This document shows, in pieces, positions 43,378-53,232 of a DNA stretch of 64,000 nt. This stretch comes from Chondrus crispus (Eukaryota; Rhodophyta; Florideophyceae; Gigartinales; Gigartinaceae), in contig NW_005179211.1 of assembly GCF_000350225.1 (NCBI RefSeq), positions 296,666 to 360,665 on the forward strand. The letters are read 5' to 3'. The notes below the pieces were generated by a model. It made no database searches. It was not told where the DNA came from and saw only the letters and a list, made by a program, of their open reading frames with translations. Made by a program: the position numbers and the translations under genes. The stretch's first letter is position 1. Every line of letters starts with the position of its first letter.

Positions 43378-45040
43378 ATGCGCACCGCTAGTGCGAAGCA
43401 ACTGCGTGAACGGAAGATCAATAGCGCGATGCAAGCCATCAAACATGGCATGCCTTATCGCGAGGCATCGAAACTGTTCCATGTGCCAGTCGGGACCCTT
43501 CATTATCGTATGACCACCCCTCTGCAAAAGCCTGGACGGAAAACGGCACTGTCCAGGCCGCAAGAGAATGAAATTGTTGAGATGCTGCTTCGTTTTGCTC
43601 GCAGAGGATTGCCGTTGACGCAACACCATTTAAGAGAGGCCGTCTTGTTCGTGGTTTCCCGGCTTTCCCCGGCTGAGAGAGTAACATTGCCTTTCAAACA
43701 TGGTTCTCCTAGCGACTTCTATCTGAGGGCTTTTCGAAGACGTCATGCTGCGCGGATCAAATTTGGAAGGCCGCTTTCCCAAGAGAGCAAACGGCTCGCT
43801 GCAGTCAACATGGAGTCTCTCACGACGCATTTTGCCACCGTCGAAAAGCTGGTAAATGAAAACGATATTGACGCAAGTCGAATTTTTAATTTGGACGAGG
43901 TTGGCATCTCTCCTAACAAGGATGCCAGCGGCCGCCTGGGTTGTAAAAGGATTTTACCCAGGCGCAGGAATCAAGACTTTGTCTGCCCTTCATTCAGATA
44001 TGAAGACAGAGTAACGATGATGCCCGTTATAAGTGCAGCCGGTGAAGCGGGGCCCCCATTGTTTGTCATAAAAGGAAACCGCATGGCGTACAAATATGTG
44101 CTTCGAAATGGGAGGGTGTACGTCGATAGCCCTGCAAGCCGTCTGCCTCGACGGTCAGTGCTTGCAACACGCATAGAGGGAGACGGGGTGGACACAAAAA
44201 ACTTTCTGTCATGGGCATATAGCTTTATCGAATTCACAAAGGACTTGCGAGGTGAAGGGCGGACGGTTATGCTAGTATACGACGGCTACCCTTTCACTTA
44301 TCGTTGCAGGTACTGGAAGCGTTCCACAAAAATCGCGTGATTGTCTATGCGCTCCCTTCCCACACTTCAGGAAAAACTCAGCCCCTCGACACAGTGCTGT
44401 TTGCAGCGTTCAAAGCAGCTCTGAACAATACCGCTCATGACTGTACAGGGTTTGGCAGAGACGGCAGTATAGACATATTTGGTTTATGCAGTATCATACG
44501 TGAGAGTTACGACACCGCATTCACTAGGGAGAACATTAAGGCCTCGTTTCGTCGTTCTGGACTTTGGCCTGTCGATGCCAGACGTTTGCTTGGGGAACCG
44601 AGACCGGAGAGTGGTAAAAGAGATGCAGCTTTTGTGGGAGTCGATGAGCTCACCGAATATTTTGAACACAAGAGAAACTCTATTCAAGCCAAAATTCTAG
44701 GCTCCGATGCCCCCGTTTTAGATTGTGGATATGTTGACACGACCAACAGATGTGTAATGACGTCAGCCAGGGTTTTGGAACTCGTGAAAAAAAGAAAGAA
44801 CAGGACAGAAAGAAGAGAGAAACGGAAGAACGAGTACGTTTAGGACGTGAGCTTCGAGCTGCTAAACGCTACACTAAGCTACGGAACGAAAGCACGAAAT
44901 TGCGCGGGGCGCAATGTTTGCGAAGAGCGCACATGGCAGGTTTGACAGTGCAGGACTTTGCAAAGAGCGTCCGCTCCATGAAGGAACGTCGTGCGATTGC
45001 GAAAATGAGAGCTCTTTCTAATAGCAGAGCTCACCGCTAA
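43378..45040 (+). pseudogene. Pogo-like DDE transposase with two frameshifts
   Basis: ATG 43378 starts a frame open to 44340. The N-terminus has a psq-type helix-turn-helix (M-P-Y-R-E-A-S-K-L-F-H-V-P). A CENP-B-like second DNA-binding region follows (S-D-F-Y-L-R-A-F-R-R-R-H). The catalytic core shows I-F-N-L-D-E-V-G-I (first Asp) and V-M-L-V-Y-D-G-Y-P (second Asp). Here one base is missing: coding continues in the next frame as H-L-S-L-Q-V-L-E-A-F and A-L-P-S-H-T-S-G-K-T-Q-P-L-D (third Asp) to 44843. A second shift in the A-rich stretch near 44790 would add a basic tail ending in TAA 45040. With these two repaired in concept it is a full-length pogo family member of the Tc1/mariner superfamily. 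I could not find its inverted ends. It is not the source of the Tigger-like derivatives here, since its tail lacks L-R-S-A-K-R-A-F. Confidence 0.85.
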
Positions 45041-45044
45041 TGAC

Positions 45045-45379
45045 GTGGCATCCGGATAATTCTCAAAAAAGTAAAATTCAGACGGGCCTTTTCTGATTTC
45101 TGTTCAATCATTAGGTTCGTTTCTACGGCAAATGAGGGGCTCAGACGATGCCAAAGATGTTGGTGTGGAATTTGTTTGGCTGATGGGTTTCGGTTGAGAG
45201 TTGGAATGGTTTACAGGCGCTTGACGCGCTATTAAACCATTTTAATTTATTTTAAAATTGAGGGACTTGCAGCGTTTAGACACGCTTCAAAGCGCCACCG
45301 TTCAATAATTAGCTTCCCCCCCCTTTACTGTACAGAGACGAGTACCCAGATACAGTAACCTATACTTCAAAAAAGGCAG
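45045..45379. other. Stretch without a supported gene
   Basis: AT-rich, no motif. An inverted pair of weak similarity (AAGCGTCTAAACG-like words) lies at about 45210-45300. Confidence 0.3.
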
Positions 45380-45691
45380 ATGCTGTCCATGTGGCGATGG
45401 TTGAGGTATGAGAGGTGAAGGATACTAAGGATACTGGACTGCAGTTGGCACTCTGGTGCATTATTTTGGTCGGCGGCGACGGCAGCTCTGTGACCTCGCG
45501 CCCTCCGGGTTGTCGGAATATTGCATACTCAAGAGTACCGTAGTTCTCTACTGTGCTCTCCCCTTGGCGTTCGGCCGAGGTTTTGGCGCTGGCGGCCCCT
45601 GCCGCCACAGCAGCGGCAGGGCCTAATGGGTGTGAGGATGGAGGGTCCGTGTCGGGCGAAACTAATGACCACCACCGTACGTGGTCTCGGC
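45380..45691 (+). repeat. Left flank repeat of the YR retrotransposon (target copy)
   Basis: Matches 10049-10348 in the same orientation, mostly identical by eye. Because the other locus has the continuation found at 50371-50406 directly attached, this is target DNA and not part of the element. Confidence 0.75.
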
Positions 45692-45720
45692 GTAATCATG
45701 ACCCCTGCGCTGTGGTTGCC
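45692..45720 (-). repeat. Terminal repeat B2 of the YR element
   Basis: GTAATCATGACCCCTGCGCT and nine more bases, 27 of 29 identical to B1 at 46059. It forms the outer end of the element. Confidence 0.75.
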
Positions 45721-45880
45721 TCGTGACACATCATTTTATTCAGGAGAAGTAAATTGAATAACTTGAACTATTGTGGTACCGAGGTCGGAATATTCTAAGT
45801 GTTTGGCCCCTAATGGGCCTAACACACGCACAGAGCGGATAATGGCTGCCAGCGCAGCCGCCGGGGAAGGGAAGGGAGGG

Positions 45881-46063
45881 CAGAGAAGCGGATGACTGGC
45901 TCTTCCGGTGCGCCTCCTCCGCGCCGACGGCAAGAGAGTGCACTGCCCAGCCACGCCGTCCTCTTGTCCACGTGTACAGCGTGCACCCGTGTCCAAGAGT
46001 AGGCGCGCAGGCATCGCGCAGCGTAGGTCATTACATAGTGATCCGTGGATACCTGACCGTAAG
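45881..46063 (-). repeat. Internal repeat A2 of the YR element
   Basis: 183 bp, direct copy of A1 at 50193 with a handful of differences, starts CAGAGAAGCGGATGACTGGC and ends CCTGACCGTAAG. Confidence 0.85.
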
Positions 46064-46087
46064 AATGACCCCTGCGCTGTGGTTGCC
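46059..46087 (-). repeat. Internal repeat B1 of the YR element
   Basis: Lies directly against A2, sharing GTAA with it. Its pairing with B2 is what makes the repeats split. Confidence 0.75.
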
Positions 46088-46089
46088 AA

Positions 46090-47460
46090 CTACGCAAGAC
46101 TGGGCGGATGCCCAGCATTGCGCGTGAAGCGCGCAAAAAATAACCGTGCAGCAGGTGTGACTCGAGTAAGAGCGTCAAGGTAATGGCGGTGCACCACAGC
46201 TTCAGTGTGGTGATTTTCCAAACGCATGACGACGGGGAGCGGAACAACGGCCGCATAGGCGGCTGAGATGCCCCCACTTCGCAGGGATCGAGGTGTGAAC
46301 TTCGTTCCGGCAGGCGGTCGGGTATTGTGGGTCAGTTCCCGTAATGTAGCTGATAATGAGGAGGCGGAGGCCGGTTCCGATGGTAGAGGCCCGCCGCTCG
46401 GGAATAGAAACGATTCATCGCGCGGTGCTGCGGCGACCATCTCCGCAGTAGCACAATAACAGGGTCGCTTATCCCTGTAGAGGGTATGCGGAGTGCCACA
46501 CGTGGCGCTGCTCCAGTCTCTCCATACTTGAAGACCAACAACTGGAGTGTTACCGCTCCAGGGTCGATGAGCTGAATGTCACTACGGCGTAAATTGCGGA
46601 TACTGGTAGGACGACCGCAAATGACGAAACCCAAGGCGACTAATCCCCAGCGCTGCAGTTCGTGGATTGAGGCGGCAGTAAGGGCTCGGTATAGGGCTTG
46701 AGCGGCGAGTGCTGCAGGGAGTGGGGCAGACCGAGAGGGTGGACCGGTAGCTCGGTGGGCGTCCTGTGCTATGAACCTGCGTCGCGTAGCCTGAACGAGC
46801 GGATGAGCGGTGAGGTCTGTCAGACCCAGTCGGCGGTGCTGCGCTCCGATTGCTGCGATGTAGGGACGCAAAGAACTACCTCGCACCGTGCTGCGATCGT
46901 AGATCGTTCCAATGTAACAGGAGATAGTTCGTGGGGCAGCAGGGAGCGCGGGCTGGGCACAGCGCTGACAATACAGAACGAAGGACTCCCAGTGCCGTTG
47001 GTAACCACTCTCGGTACTTCGTGATAATGTTCTCCCAAGTAGGTGCGCAGCTAAGCGGGACCCAGCTAAATCCCCGAGTAAACTGCCGGCGCCTATCGTC
47101 CTCTGTGTACGCCAACGTTCCGCTGCTTGAACCTGAAGGCGACAGAACTCCACGGCGAGGTCAAGTACGGTATTCGGTGGACGCTCGCCGCGGCGCGAGC
47201 TGTTTGATACCACTGCTGCCCCGTCCACGCGGGAGCGATCATGAATCCTCGACCGGTGGTAGCGAGCGCGCGCGCCCAAACGCCGAGCAATGCGGGACGA
47301 GGTACGACGACGGGGATCCCTGGCGATCTGCGCGACTCTGGGAGCGAATTGCCGTCGAGCGGAGAGAGGCGCGAACGGAAGTGGCGCTCGAGGAGCAGTT
47401 GGGCGTCCCGCGGAAGTTCCCATGGAAAGCTGTCGCGCTGGCGCGAGAGTCGGTCTGCCC
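46090..47460 (-). pseudogene. Tyrosine recombinase of the YR retrotransposon, frameshifted
   Basis: The N-terminal SAM-like part has S-T-E-S-G-Y-Q-R-H-W and T-I-S-C-Y-I-G, followed by S-L-R-P-Y-I-A-A-I. The catalytic part shows G-R-P-T-S-I-R-N-L-R-R-S-D-I (first Arg), R-S-L-R-S-G-G (second Arg, with Arg where the box normally has His), and H-R-H-Y-L (nucleophile Tyr). The frame changes near 46435, between V-I-V-L-L and the A-A-A-P-R-D-E-S-F-L-F-P-S-G-G stretch. This enzyme would insert a circular DNA copy in place of an integrase. The start overlaps the end of the RNase H frame by over 300 bases in another frame. No ATG is obvious, so it may be made by frameshifting or from a spliced message. 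Confidence 0.8.
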
Positions 47461-49032
47461 AACAGTTAAACACGGACGGGAGGTGGCGCGTCGACAGTGT
47501 GACGCCATGAAGTTCGCACAAACGCCGCAGGCGTCGGAGCTTGACGTGAAGACGCGGCGAGCGGCTTGTCATGTTCCTGACGATGTAGGCGGTGACGAGC
47601 GAGTCGGTTACGAGCTGCACCTGCCGGCCACGAGCAAACTCGACGAACTGCTCTAGGGCCTTGAGTGCCGCGGTAAGCTCTAGTTCGTTTATATCAGCCC
47701 CTTCCTCGTCCGCCGTGAAGAATCCTGCCGCTGGCACCTGCCCGTTCCATGCTGCTCCCCAGCCCGCCATACTCGCGTCTGTGAAGACGCAAACTTCGGG
47801 GGCGGGCCAGAGGTGCCTCCCCACGTGTACGTTCCGGCTCAAGCTCGCCAACCACTGAAGGTCGCGGATGGCGGCATGGGAGAGTCGCGAGTCGGATCCG
47901 CGGAAGGAGAAAATTTGTGCGCTCCGCAAGGGGCCCCACGGAGGGGCCTGGGGAGCAAAAGTTTTGAGGGAGGTATGATAACCCCTTTCTCGGCCTCCCC
48001 TGCTATCCCCGGTGCGAACCCTGGTCTCTCCGGGGCGCTGAGGGCCGAGAACAACTCCCGGAGTCAGAGTCGAGCATCCACCACGGCCGGCGAGACGGAG
48101 TTCGCCAGTCCTGCGAATCCGCGCAGCATACGAGCGCGGACGCAGCGTCAGTGCGAGGATGCGTATCGAATAACGCGCCGGGCGGCGAGCTCCACCTTCG
48201 CGAGCTTGCTGGGGGACAGCATGAACTTCTGAGCGGACGTATCCACGACGATGCCGAGTACCTCCAAGCGCGTCTCCTCCTTGAAGAAGCATTTGTCGAG
48301 GTGTAGCCGTAGTCCGAGCTTGCCGAACAGCGCCGGCGTCAGCGAACCCAGTTGCTCGGTGTCCTTCCTTCCTGCGGCGGAGCCCCTCGACGGCTTGGCG
48401 GCGCCGAAGAAGTCGTCGAGGTACGAGAAGATGCAGTGTCCGAGCGAGCGTATGAACGAGACGACGGGCTTCACCGCCTTTGTGTAGAACCACGATGCGA
48501 CTGCGAGGCCGCAGTTCATGCAGAGCGGGACGAATACGCCGTCCCCAATCAGGAATGTCAAGCGCTCCTGGTCCACGCGCCTCAAACGGAGGTGGTAGTA
48601 GGCGTCTTTCACGTCGGCCTTGAACAGACAGTCCCCGGGACGCAGTACTGCCGCCAAGTCTAACAGCTGGTCCATCCGGAATGTTCTCGATTCCATGCAC
48701 TCGTTCGCCTTCTTCTAGTCGATCACTAGCCGCCTTTTGCCTGCCCATTCCGTCACGAAAGCTGGAAACAGCTGCCCTCTGTGCTTCAGGTCGCGACCCT
48801 CCTCCGGGGTTGCCGGCCGTGCGAAACCGAGCGCGAGCCATCTCGCTATCTCCTTCGAAGCGAACCCGCGCTCTCCTACGTCCATCGGGTACGATCTCGG
48901 GCGCTGGTAAGGGACCTCCTGTACCCATGGGAGCTGCAGCCCGAATCGCAACTGTCTCACCAACCAGTCGCTCGCGCCGATCTCCTTCCAATTCGTCCAT
49001 GCCAGGCCCACACCCACGGAAGGTGGGACCAT
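47093..49032 (-). pseudogene. Reverse transcriptase/RNase H of the YR retrotransposon, broken
   Basis: RT coding starts at about 49032 with W-K-E-I-G-A-S-D-W-L-V and K-R-R-L-V-I-D, is cut by TAG 48715-48717, and goes on in the same frame with F-K-A-D-V-K-D-A-Y-Y and the active-site Y-L-D-D-F-F. It stops at TGA 48148-48150, though the frame continues A-R-M-L-R-G-F-A-G-L. RNase H lies in another frame: V-F-T-D-A-S-M-A-G-W-G-A, E-L-E-L-T-A-A-L, V-T-D-S-L-V, W-A-D-R-L-S-R give all four acidic residues. So there are two stops and one frameshift. The order and the Y-L-D-D-F box fit the DIRS order rather than Gypsy. Confidence 0.8.
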
Positions 49033-49980
49033 TCTTATTTGCCTCCTCGGCCCCGGTTGCCTCCCCCGGTTCCTTTTCCTCCGCCGCGACTGCTACTGCG
49101 GTTCCCTCTGGGGGTGGCGTCCGGTGTCGGAACTGCTGAACAGCTTCTGCCGGACTCCTCCGCCTGTTCCGGCCGGCGAGCTGGGTGGCGTACTTGATTG
49201 CCTGCACGTGCTGTCGAAGGAAGTCCTGGCGGCCTGCGGAACTGTACGCGGCGGGGGCGTCAATGTAAGCTGACAAAACCTCCGGATCAGCGACCCCGGT
49301 GGCCCCCTGTTTGCCGGCGAGTACCTCATAGCGGGACGCGGCCAATTCGTATACTCCAAAGGTGCAGAGCTGGGCGTCGGATACCGATACGATGGCCTGG
49401 CGGATTGTACGGACTGCTTCGGGGTCGGCGTCGTCGGGGATCTTCTCAACTGACTCGATGAGGTCCTCGGCAGCCTGGGTGAGCGTGTTGGAGGCGTGTG
49501 TGCGGTACGCAGCGGACGCGTAGAGGCCGGCGGCCTCCTCCGTTCTCCCGGTGCTGGTCCCGGGTGCGCAAAAGTCTTGAAGTGTGCAACGCTCTCCGGC
49601 TCAAAGCCGACTGGGTAGCTCGGTTCGAAGTGCGCCGGGATTTCGAAGCGTGGACGGACGACGGCACCCCGGCGAGCCTCGTACCACTTCGGAGTGAAGG
49701 CCTCGGGACCGTAGAGAGCCTTGTTCGGATCGTCGGAGTCCGGGTCTTCGTCTTCAGGGTCCTCTGGAGGTCCCTGCTCTCGGCCTTCAGCTGCGGGGAG
49801 TGAAGCGGCGGCCCCTCCAGCTCGTGCCGCGGCTTGGGCGGCGAGATTGGCGGTCGGAGGGCCAGCCGCACCGGGATTCTCGACGGTGGCGGTGACGGCA
49901 GTGGTGTCGGCCCCAGCCGCGCCGGTGTTTTCGGGGGCAGGCGGCGGGCCCGGGAGGACTGGAGCCGGGTTCTCATTAGC
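49033..49980 (-). pseudogene. Gag-like region of the YR retrotransposon
   Basis: The minus strand is coding-like over about 49100-49740, with L-I-E-S-V-E-K-I-P-D-D-A-D-P-E-A-V-R-T and L-A-A-S-R-Y-E-V-L-A-G-K-Q, and, in a shifted frame, F-E-P-S-Y-P-V-G-F-E-P-E-S-V. It precedes RT, where Gag is expected in DIRS-like elements. A frame change lies near 49560. No zinc knuckle was seen. Confidence 0.5.
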
Positions 49981-50192
49981 CCGATTGGCGAGGGCTTCGT
50001 GGATGTTTCATGCGACGATATCGCTAATCGCGGCCGCAGTGGCCGCGTCTAAGGCAGGCGGCGCCGACCGGCCGGCGCGCTCTTCGCTCGGCGGGACCGG
50101 TGGCGGTACTTCTCCTGACATTCCTAGCCGACGTGATCGGCCTAGGCAGTGCGTCGAACCTCCGAGCGGGCTGCACGGGGAATCGCTTCTCT

Positions 50193-50375
50193 CAGAGAAG
50201 CGGATGACTGGCTCTTCCAGTTCGCCTCCTCCGCGCCGACGGCAAGAGAATGCACTGCCCAGCCACGCCGTCCTCTTGTCCACGTGTACAGCGTGCACCC
50301 GTGTCCAAGAGTAGGCGCGCAGGCATCGCGCGGCGTAGGTCATTATATAGTGATCCGTGGATACCTGACCGTAAG
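50193..50375 (-). repeat. Terminal repeat A1 of the YR element
   Basis: 183 bp, same sense as A2. Its outer end (CCTGACCGTAAG) is followed at once by target DNA that continues at 10353 in the empty copy. Confidence 0.85.
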
Positions 50376-50406
50376 CCGGGATCGACAAGGGTGAGCGCGG
50401 TCTGGT
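50371..50406 (+). repeat. Right flank repeat of the YR retrotransposon (target copy)
   Basis: GTAAGCCGGGATCGACAAGG and on to CTGGTA matches 10350-10386, where it is fused to the left flank. Similarity fades after CTGGTA. Confidence 0.7.
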
Positions 50407-51003
50407 ACCCTTGAATGGTCGACTTTATGGAGAAAGTACAGGGGCGGCCCTATGCAAGAGCATTAGGGCCCACCTAGGGTACAGTATGTAAAGCAATTGG
50501 TGTAAGCCGTATCCTACTTCTGTTAACGGATAAAGCCGTATATTGGAGGACGAGGGAAGTAAGGATGGTGCTAAGAGCGTCCACAGCGGTATTAAAAAAT
50601 CGAGTCCAATCCAAAGTTTGGACTGTATTGCACAATTTCCAGCCCCACCGGTGAACAGAGTCCCAATCCAAAAAATGAAATTGGATTGGACATCCTGATC
50701 TTGAGGTCCAAACAATGCCAGATTGGACCCCAAAATACGCAGGTCCAATCCAATTTCAAACAGAAATCGAAACGTGAGTCCCGCTTCTGTGTCCTGGAAT
50801 CCCGATCCCACGAACCGCCCCGACGACATGACCTTCGCGCTAAAAATGAACAAAAGCAAACCCTTTGTTACCATTGTACCTGCAGAAAGCTCCATCGTAA
50901 TAATTCCGTATCGATGTGTTGTTACTTTTCGCGACACATCGTGAACACCCTTCATCAACATAATACACATCCATATTTCTAAGGACAATCGTGATCTTTC
51001 GCA

Positions 51004-52260
51004 ATGGGTGCTGGGCTGAAATGGAGCAATGAAGAGAACATCTGCACATGTAAAGCCTACGTCGCAACATCTGAAGACTCTAAGCGTGGCATAAGCCAGA
51101 AAATGACAAAGCTGGAAGCCCGTGTACTCAAGGAGTATGAAGGTCTCATTACTGAGATGGAGGCGAAAGGATGGAGTGGATCCGGAACGAGACGTACATC
51201 AGAGACTGTAGTGCAGAGGTACAAAGCTATCAAAAAGAATTGTTTATGTTTCGAGCAACATGTGCAGATAATTTTTTCTGTCAACCCGATGGGAAATCCA
51301 AGCGACAATGACATTATTCGTGCCGCAACCGCGATCGAGAACAAGATACGTGAGGTGGGAACAAAGGGACGAAGGGATATGTATCGGTTTTTTGGGGACG
51401 ACCCGGCCAATCCCGGTAAATCTTTTAAGTTCTTGAATTGCTATTTGTGGTTGAGGAAAACGCCGTTTTGGGAGGAGATGCTCCACGCTATTGCTGCTGC
51501 AAAGGATGCCATGAAGGCATCTGAAATGAAGATATCTGACGTCAAAGGTAGCGCAAATAGTCGAACTGTGTACATTGATGTGGATGAAGAACAAGATGTC
51601 AAATTTGACGTCAATGTGAATGGATTTCAAGGGCCAGTATGTTTGGATGAGAAGAAGCAAATGAGTGGGATAACTAGTTCCGGTCGAAAGCAACGACCGG
51701 TCAGTGCGAAGAAAGTTATAGAAACTGCAAAGACTAACGTCGCTTTGAATAAGGGTGCGGACGGATTAGAGAAAATTGCACATGAAAGCAAAAAGCGAAA
51801 TGACATCTCAGAGAGGTTGCTTGAAGTTGAAGAGAGAAACTACCGCATAAATCTGTTTCAAATGCAGGGGACAGATCCAAGCCTCTTCAATCAATTTCGC
51901 TCACTTGAACAACAGAAAGTCCTCGCCGAGCTGGCCGGGGTGAAGGGGGTCAAGCCATCAATTCAAGGCCGTAATATGAACACGGTGACTGATGACTTGC
52001 AAGTTGAGAGCGATTCACCAGGACAGGCGCCGTTTAAAAAACGATGTGTGCCCCACGCCGAAGGTGAACAGACCCATGCAACTCGAGCGGACAAAGTGCG
52101 GAGCGACGCTCGCGTGACAGCTGCGATAGGGAGGGCCGCGGATGTTATCCTTAGCGCCACATCTTATGAATCCCGCGGCAGGCACGATGAAAACTCTTCA
52201 GGTAATACGTCTAATCAAAATCCTTCAAAGAAGATATCCGTGATGGAACTTATTGAGTGA
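51004..52260 (+). CDS. Myb/SANT-like accessory protein of the PIF/Harbinger element
   Basis: 418 residues, ATG in GCAATGGG context, stop TGA, frame intact. Residues about 6-90 are the Myb/SANT or trihelix-like domain (L-K-W-S-N-E-E-N at the start, then R-T-S-E-T-V-V-Q-R-Y-K-A-I-K-K). A second conserved part, F-F-G-D-D-P-A-N-P-G-K-S-F-K-F and C-Y-L-W-L-R-K-T-P-F-W, resembles the middle of plant and algal Harbinger ORF1 proteins. A charged helix near residues 270-300 could be a coiled coil. In this superfamily ORF1 binds the element ends and brings the transposase into the nucleus. Unlike its partner transposase it carries no break, so it may have been kept longer or arrived later. Confidence 0.75.
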   Translation: MGAGLKWSNEENICTCKAYVATSEDSKRGISQKMTKLEARVLKEYEGLITEMEAKGWSGSGTRRTSETVVQRYKAIKKNCLCFEQHVQIIFSVNPMGNPSDNDIIRAATAIENKIREVGTKGRRDMYRFFGDDPANPGKSFKFLNCYLWLRKTPFWEEMLHAIAAAKDAMKASEMKISDVKGSANSRTVYIDVDEEQDVKFDVNVNGFQGPVCLDEKKQMSGITSSGRKQRPVSAKKVIETAKTNVALNKGADGLEKIAHESKKRNDISERLLEVEERNYRINLFQMQGTDPSLFNQFRSLEQQKVLAELAGVKGVKPSIQGRNMNTVTDDLQVESDSPGQAPFKKRCVPHAEGEQTHATRADKVRSDARVTAAIGRAADVILSATSYESRGRHDENSSGNTSNQNPSKKISVMELIE

Positions 52261-52299
52261 TAACATCTTGTCGGGTGTCTGCCTTGGCCACCATCCTGA

Positions 52300-53190
52300 C
52301 TATCAAAATAAATATCATGGGTCCCGCACGAGCTCGCAATATCCTTTCCTTGTACCATCTACCAATTTGCATTTGGCCATTTGTATTGAAACGTAAGAGG
52401 CTGGGGTTCCCCGAGTGCAGCTTGGAGATGAGGTGTGGAAACAGCGATAGGCGGGCCGGGTCGTTCCGACGCGTCTTGGTCGTCGGAGGCGGCAGCCGCA
52501 GCCGTGATGTAGCCAGAAACGTCGGCCATTGCCTGAGAAATTCGGACTTGTTGCTGGCGCGTCGAGTGGGATGAAGGTATTAACGGGGAGCGTTCTGCGG
52601 AAGTCGCACGTGTGAGGGTAGAAAACAAAGAGCGGGTAGCATCGACGCGCCGGTCCGCGGTGGTGCCGGGGGACGCAGTAGCATGGGATGGATAGCCGAA
52701 GCGGTACCTTCGAGCAATAGTTCGGCAGCGAAGACGCGGGAATCGCACATGAGCATGCCGGAGGAGAGGCGGGAGACCTAATTGTAGAGCAGGGAGGGGT
52801 CCGTGCGCTCGAATTGCCAGGGGGCAACGGTGTCCAGGCACAGACGGATGGAGCCGCCTATCGCGGAAAGGAGCTGGGTAGAGTTGCAGGTGGGGAAGGA
52901 ATCGAAAGAGTCGAGGAAAAAGTGACTCGACAAGTTGGTTAAGTCGCCGGAACGCATGCCAACTCGACGCGACGAGAGGAGAAATAGGGCGTCCGGGACG
53001 GGCATGTGAGAGAAGTCAGAAAGGGGCAACGACGTGAGCTGGTTTGGGTATGGGGGCGCGTCAGAGTGCAGTGCAGCCCAATAGGCGGAGGGAGGGAAGG
53101 ACGGAGAGGATGGTGGAAGGTGGTGATGGGAGGAGTGTCTGAGGAAGAGCGTAGAAAGAAAAGCAAAGGTTTAGAACATGTATTGTTCGT
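52300..53190 (-). other. Unidentified open frames between the two Harbinger genes
   Basis: On the minus strand a frame open from about 53190 to TAG 52778-52780 has ATG 53005 and reads P-D-A-L-F-L-L-S-S-R-R-V-G-M. Coding-like sequence in two other frames follows to 52359. The pieces could be one frameshifted protein, for example a captured host gene fragment. No domain is recognised and the region is low in complexity (Ser, Pro, Thr). I keep it as unexplained. Confidence 0.25.
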
Positions 53191-53232
53191 CAACTACCGC
53201 GCACCATAAACGTATCAATTATCATAGAAAAA

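Larger units (their letters stand above)
45692..50374 (-). mobile_element. DIRS-order tyrosine-recombinase retrotransposon with split direct repeats (PAT/Ngaro-like)
   Basis: On the minus strand the order is A1 repeat, Gag-like, RT, RNase H, tyrosine recombinase, B1, A2, B2. A1 (50193-50375) and A2 (45881-46063) are 183-bp direct repeats; B1 (46059-46087) and B2 (45692-45720) share 29 bases. This A1-genes-B1-A2-B2 plan is the split-direct-repeat layout of PAT/Ngaro elements. GTAA lies at both borders and no further target duplication is seen, as expected for recombinase-mediated insertion. About 160 bases between A2 and B2 are unique. The genes are all broken. The target repeat without insertion is seen at 10049-10406. 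Confidence 0.8.

Noticed and set aside
46931..47656. 241-codon plus-strand frame
   Set aside because: Antisense shadow of the RNase H and recombinase region.
47093..49345. A single 750-residue protein
   Set aside because: Only its two ends are real (Gag-like start, RNase H end). The middle is a shadow of RT, which lies in another frame with Y-L-D-D-F-F.
45692..50374. Ty3/Gypsy classification
   Set aside because: No aspartic protease or integrase; a tyrosine recombinase and split direct repeats are present instead.
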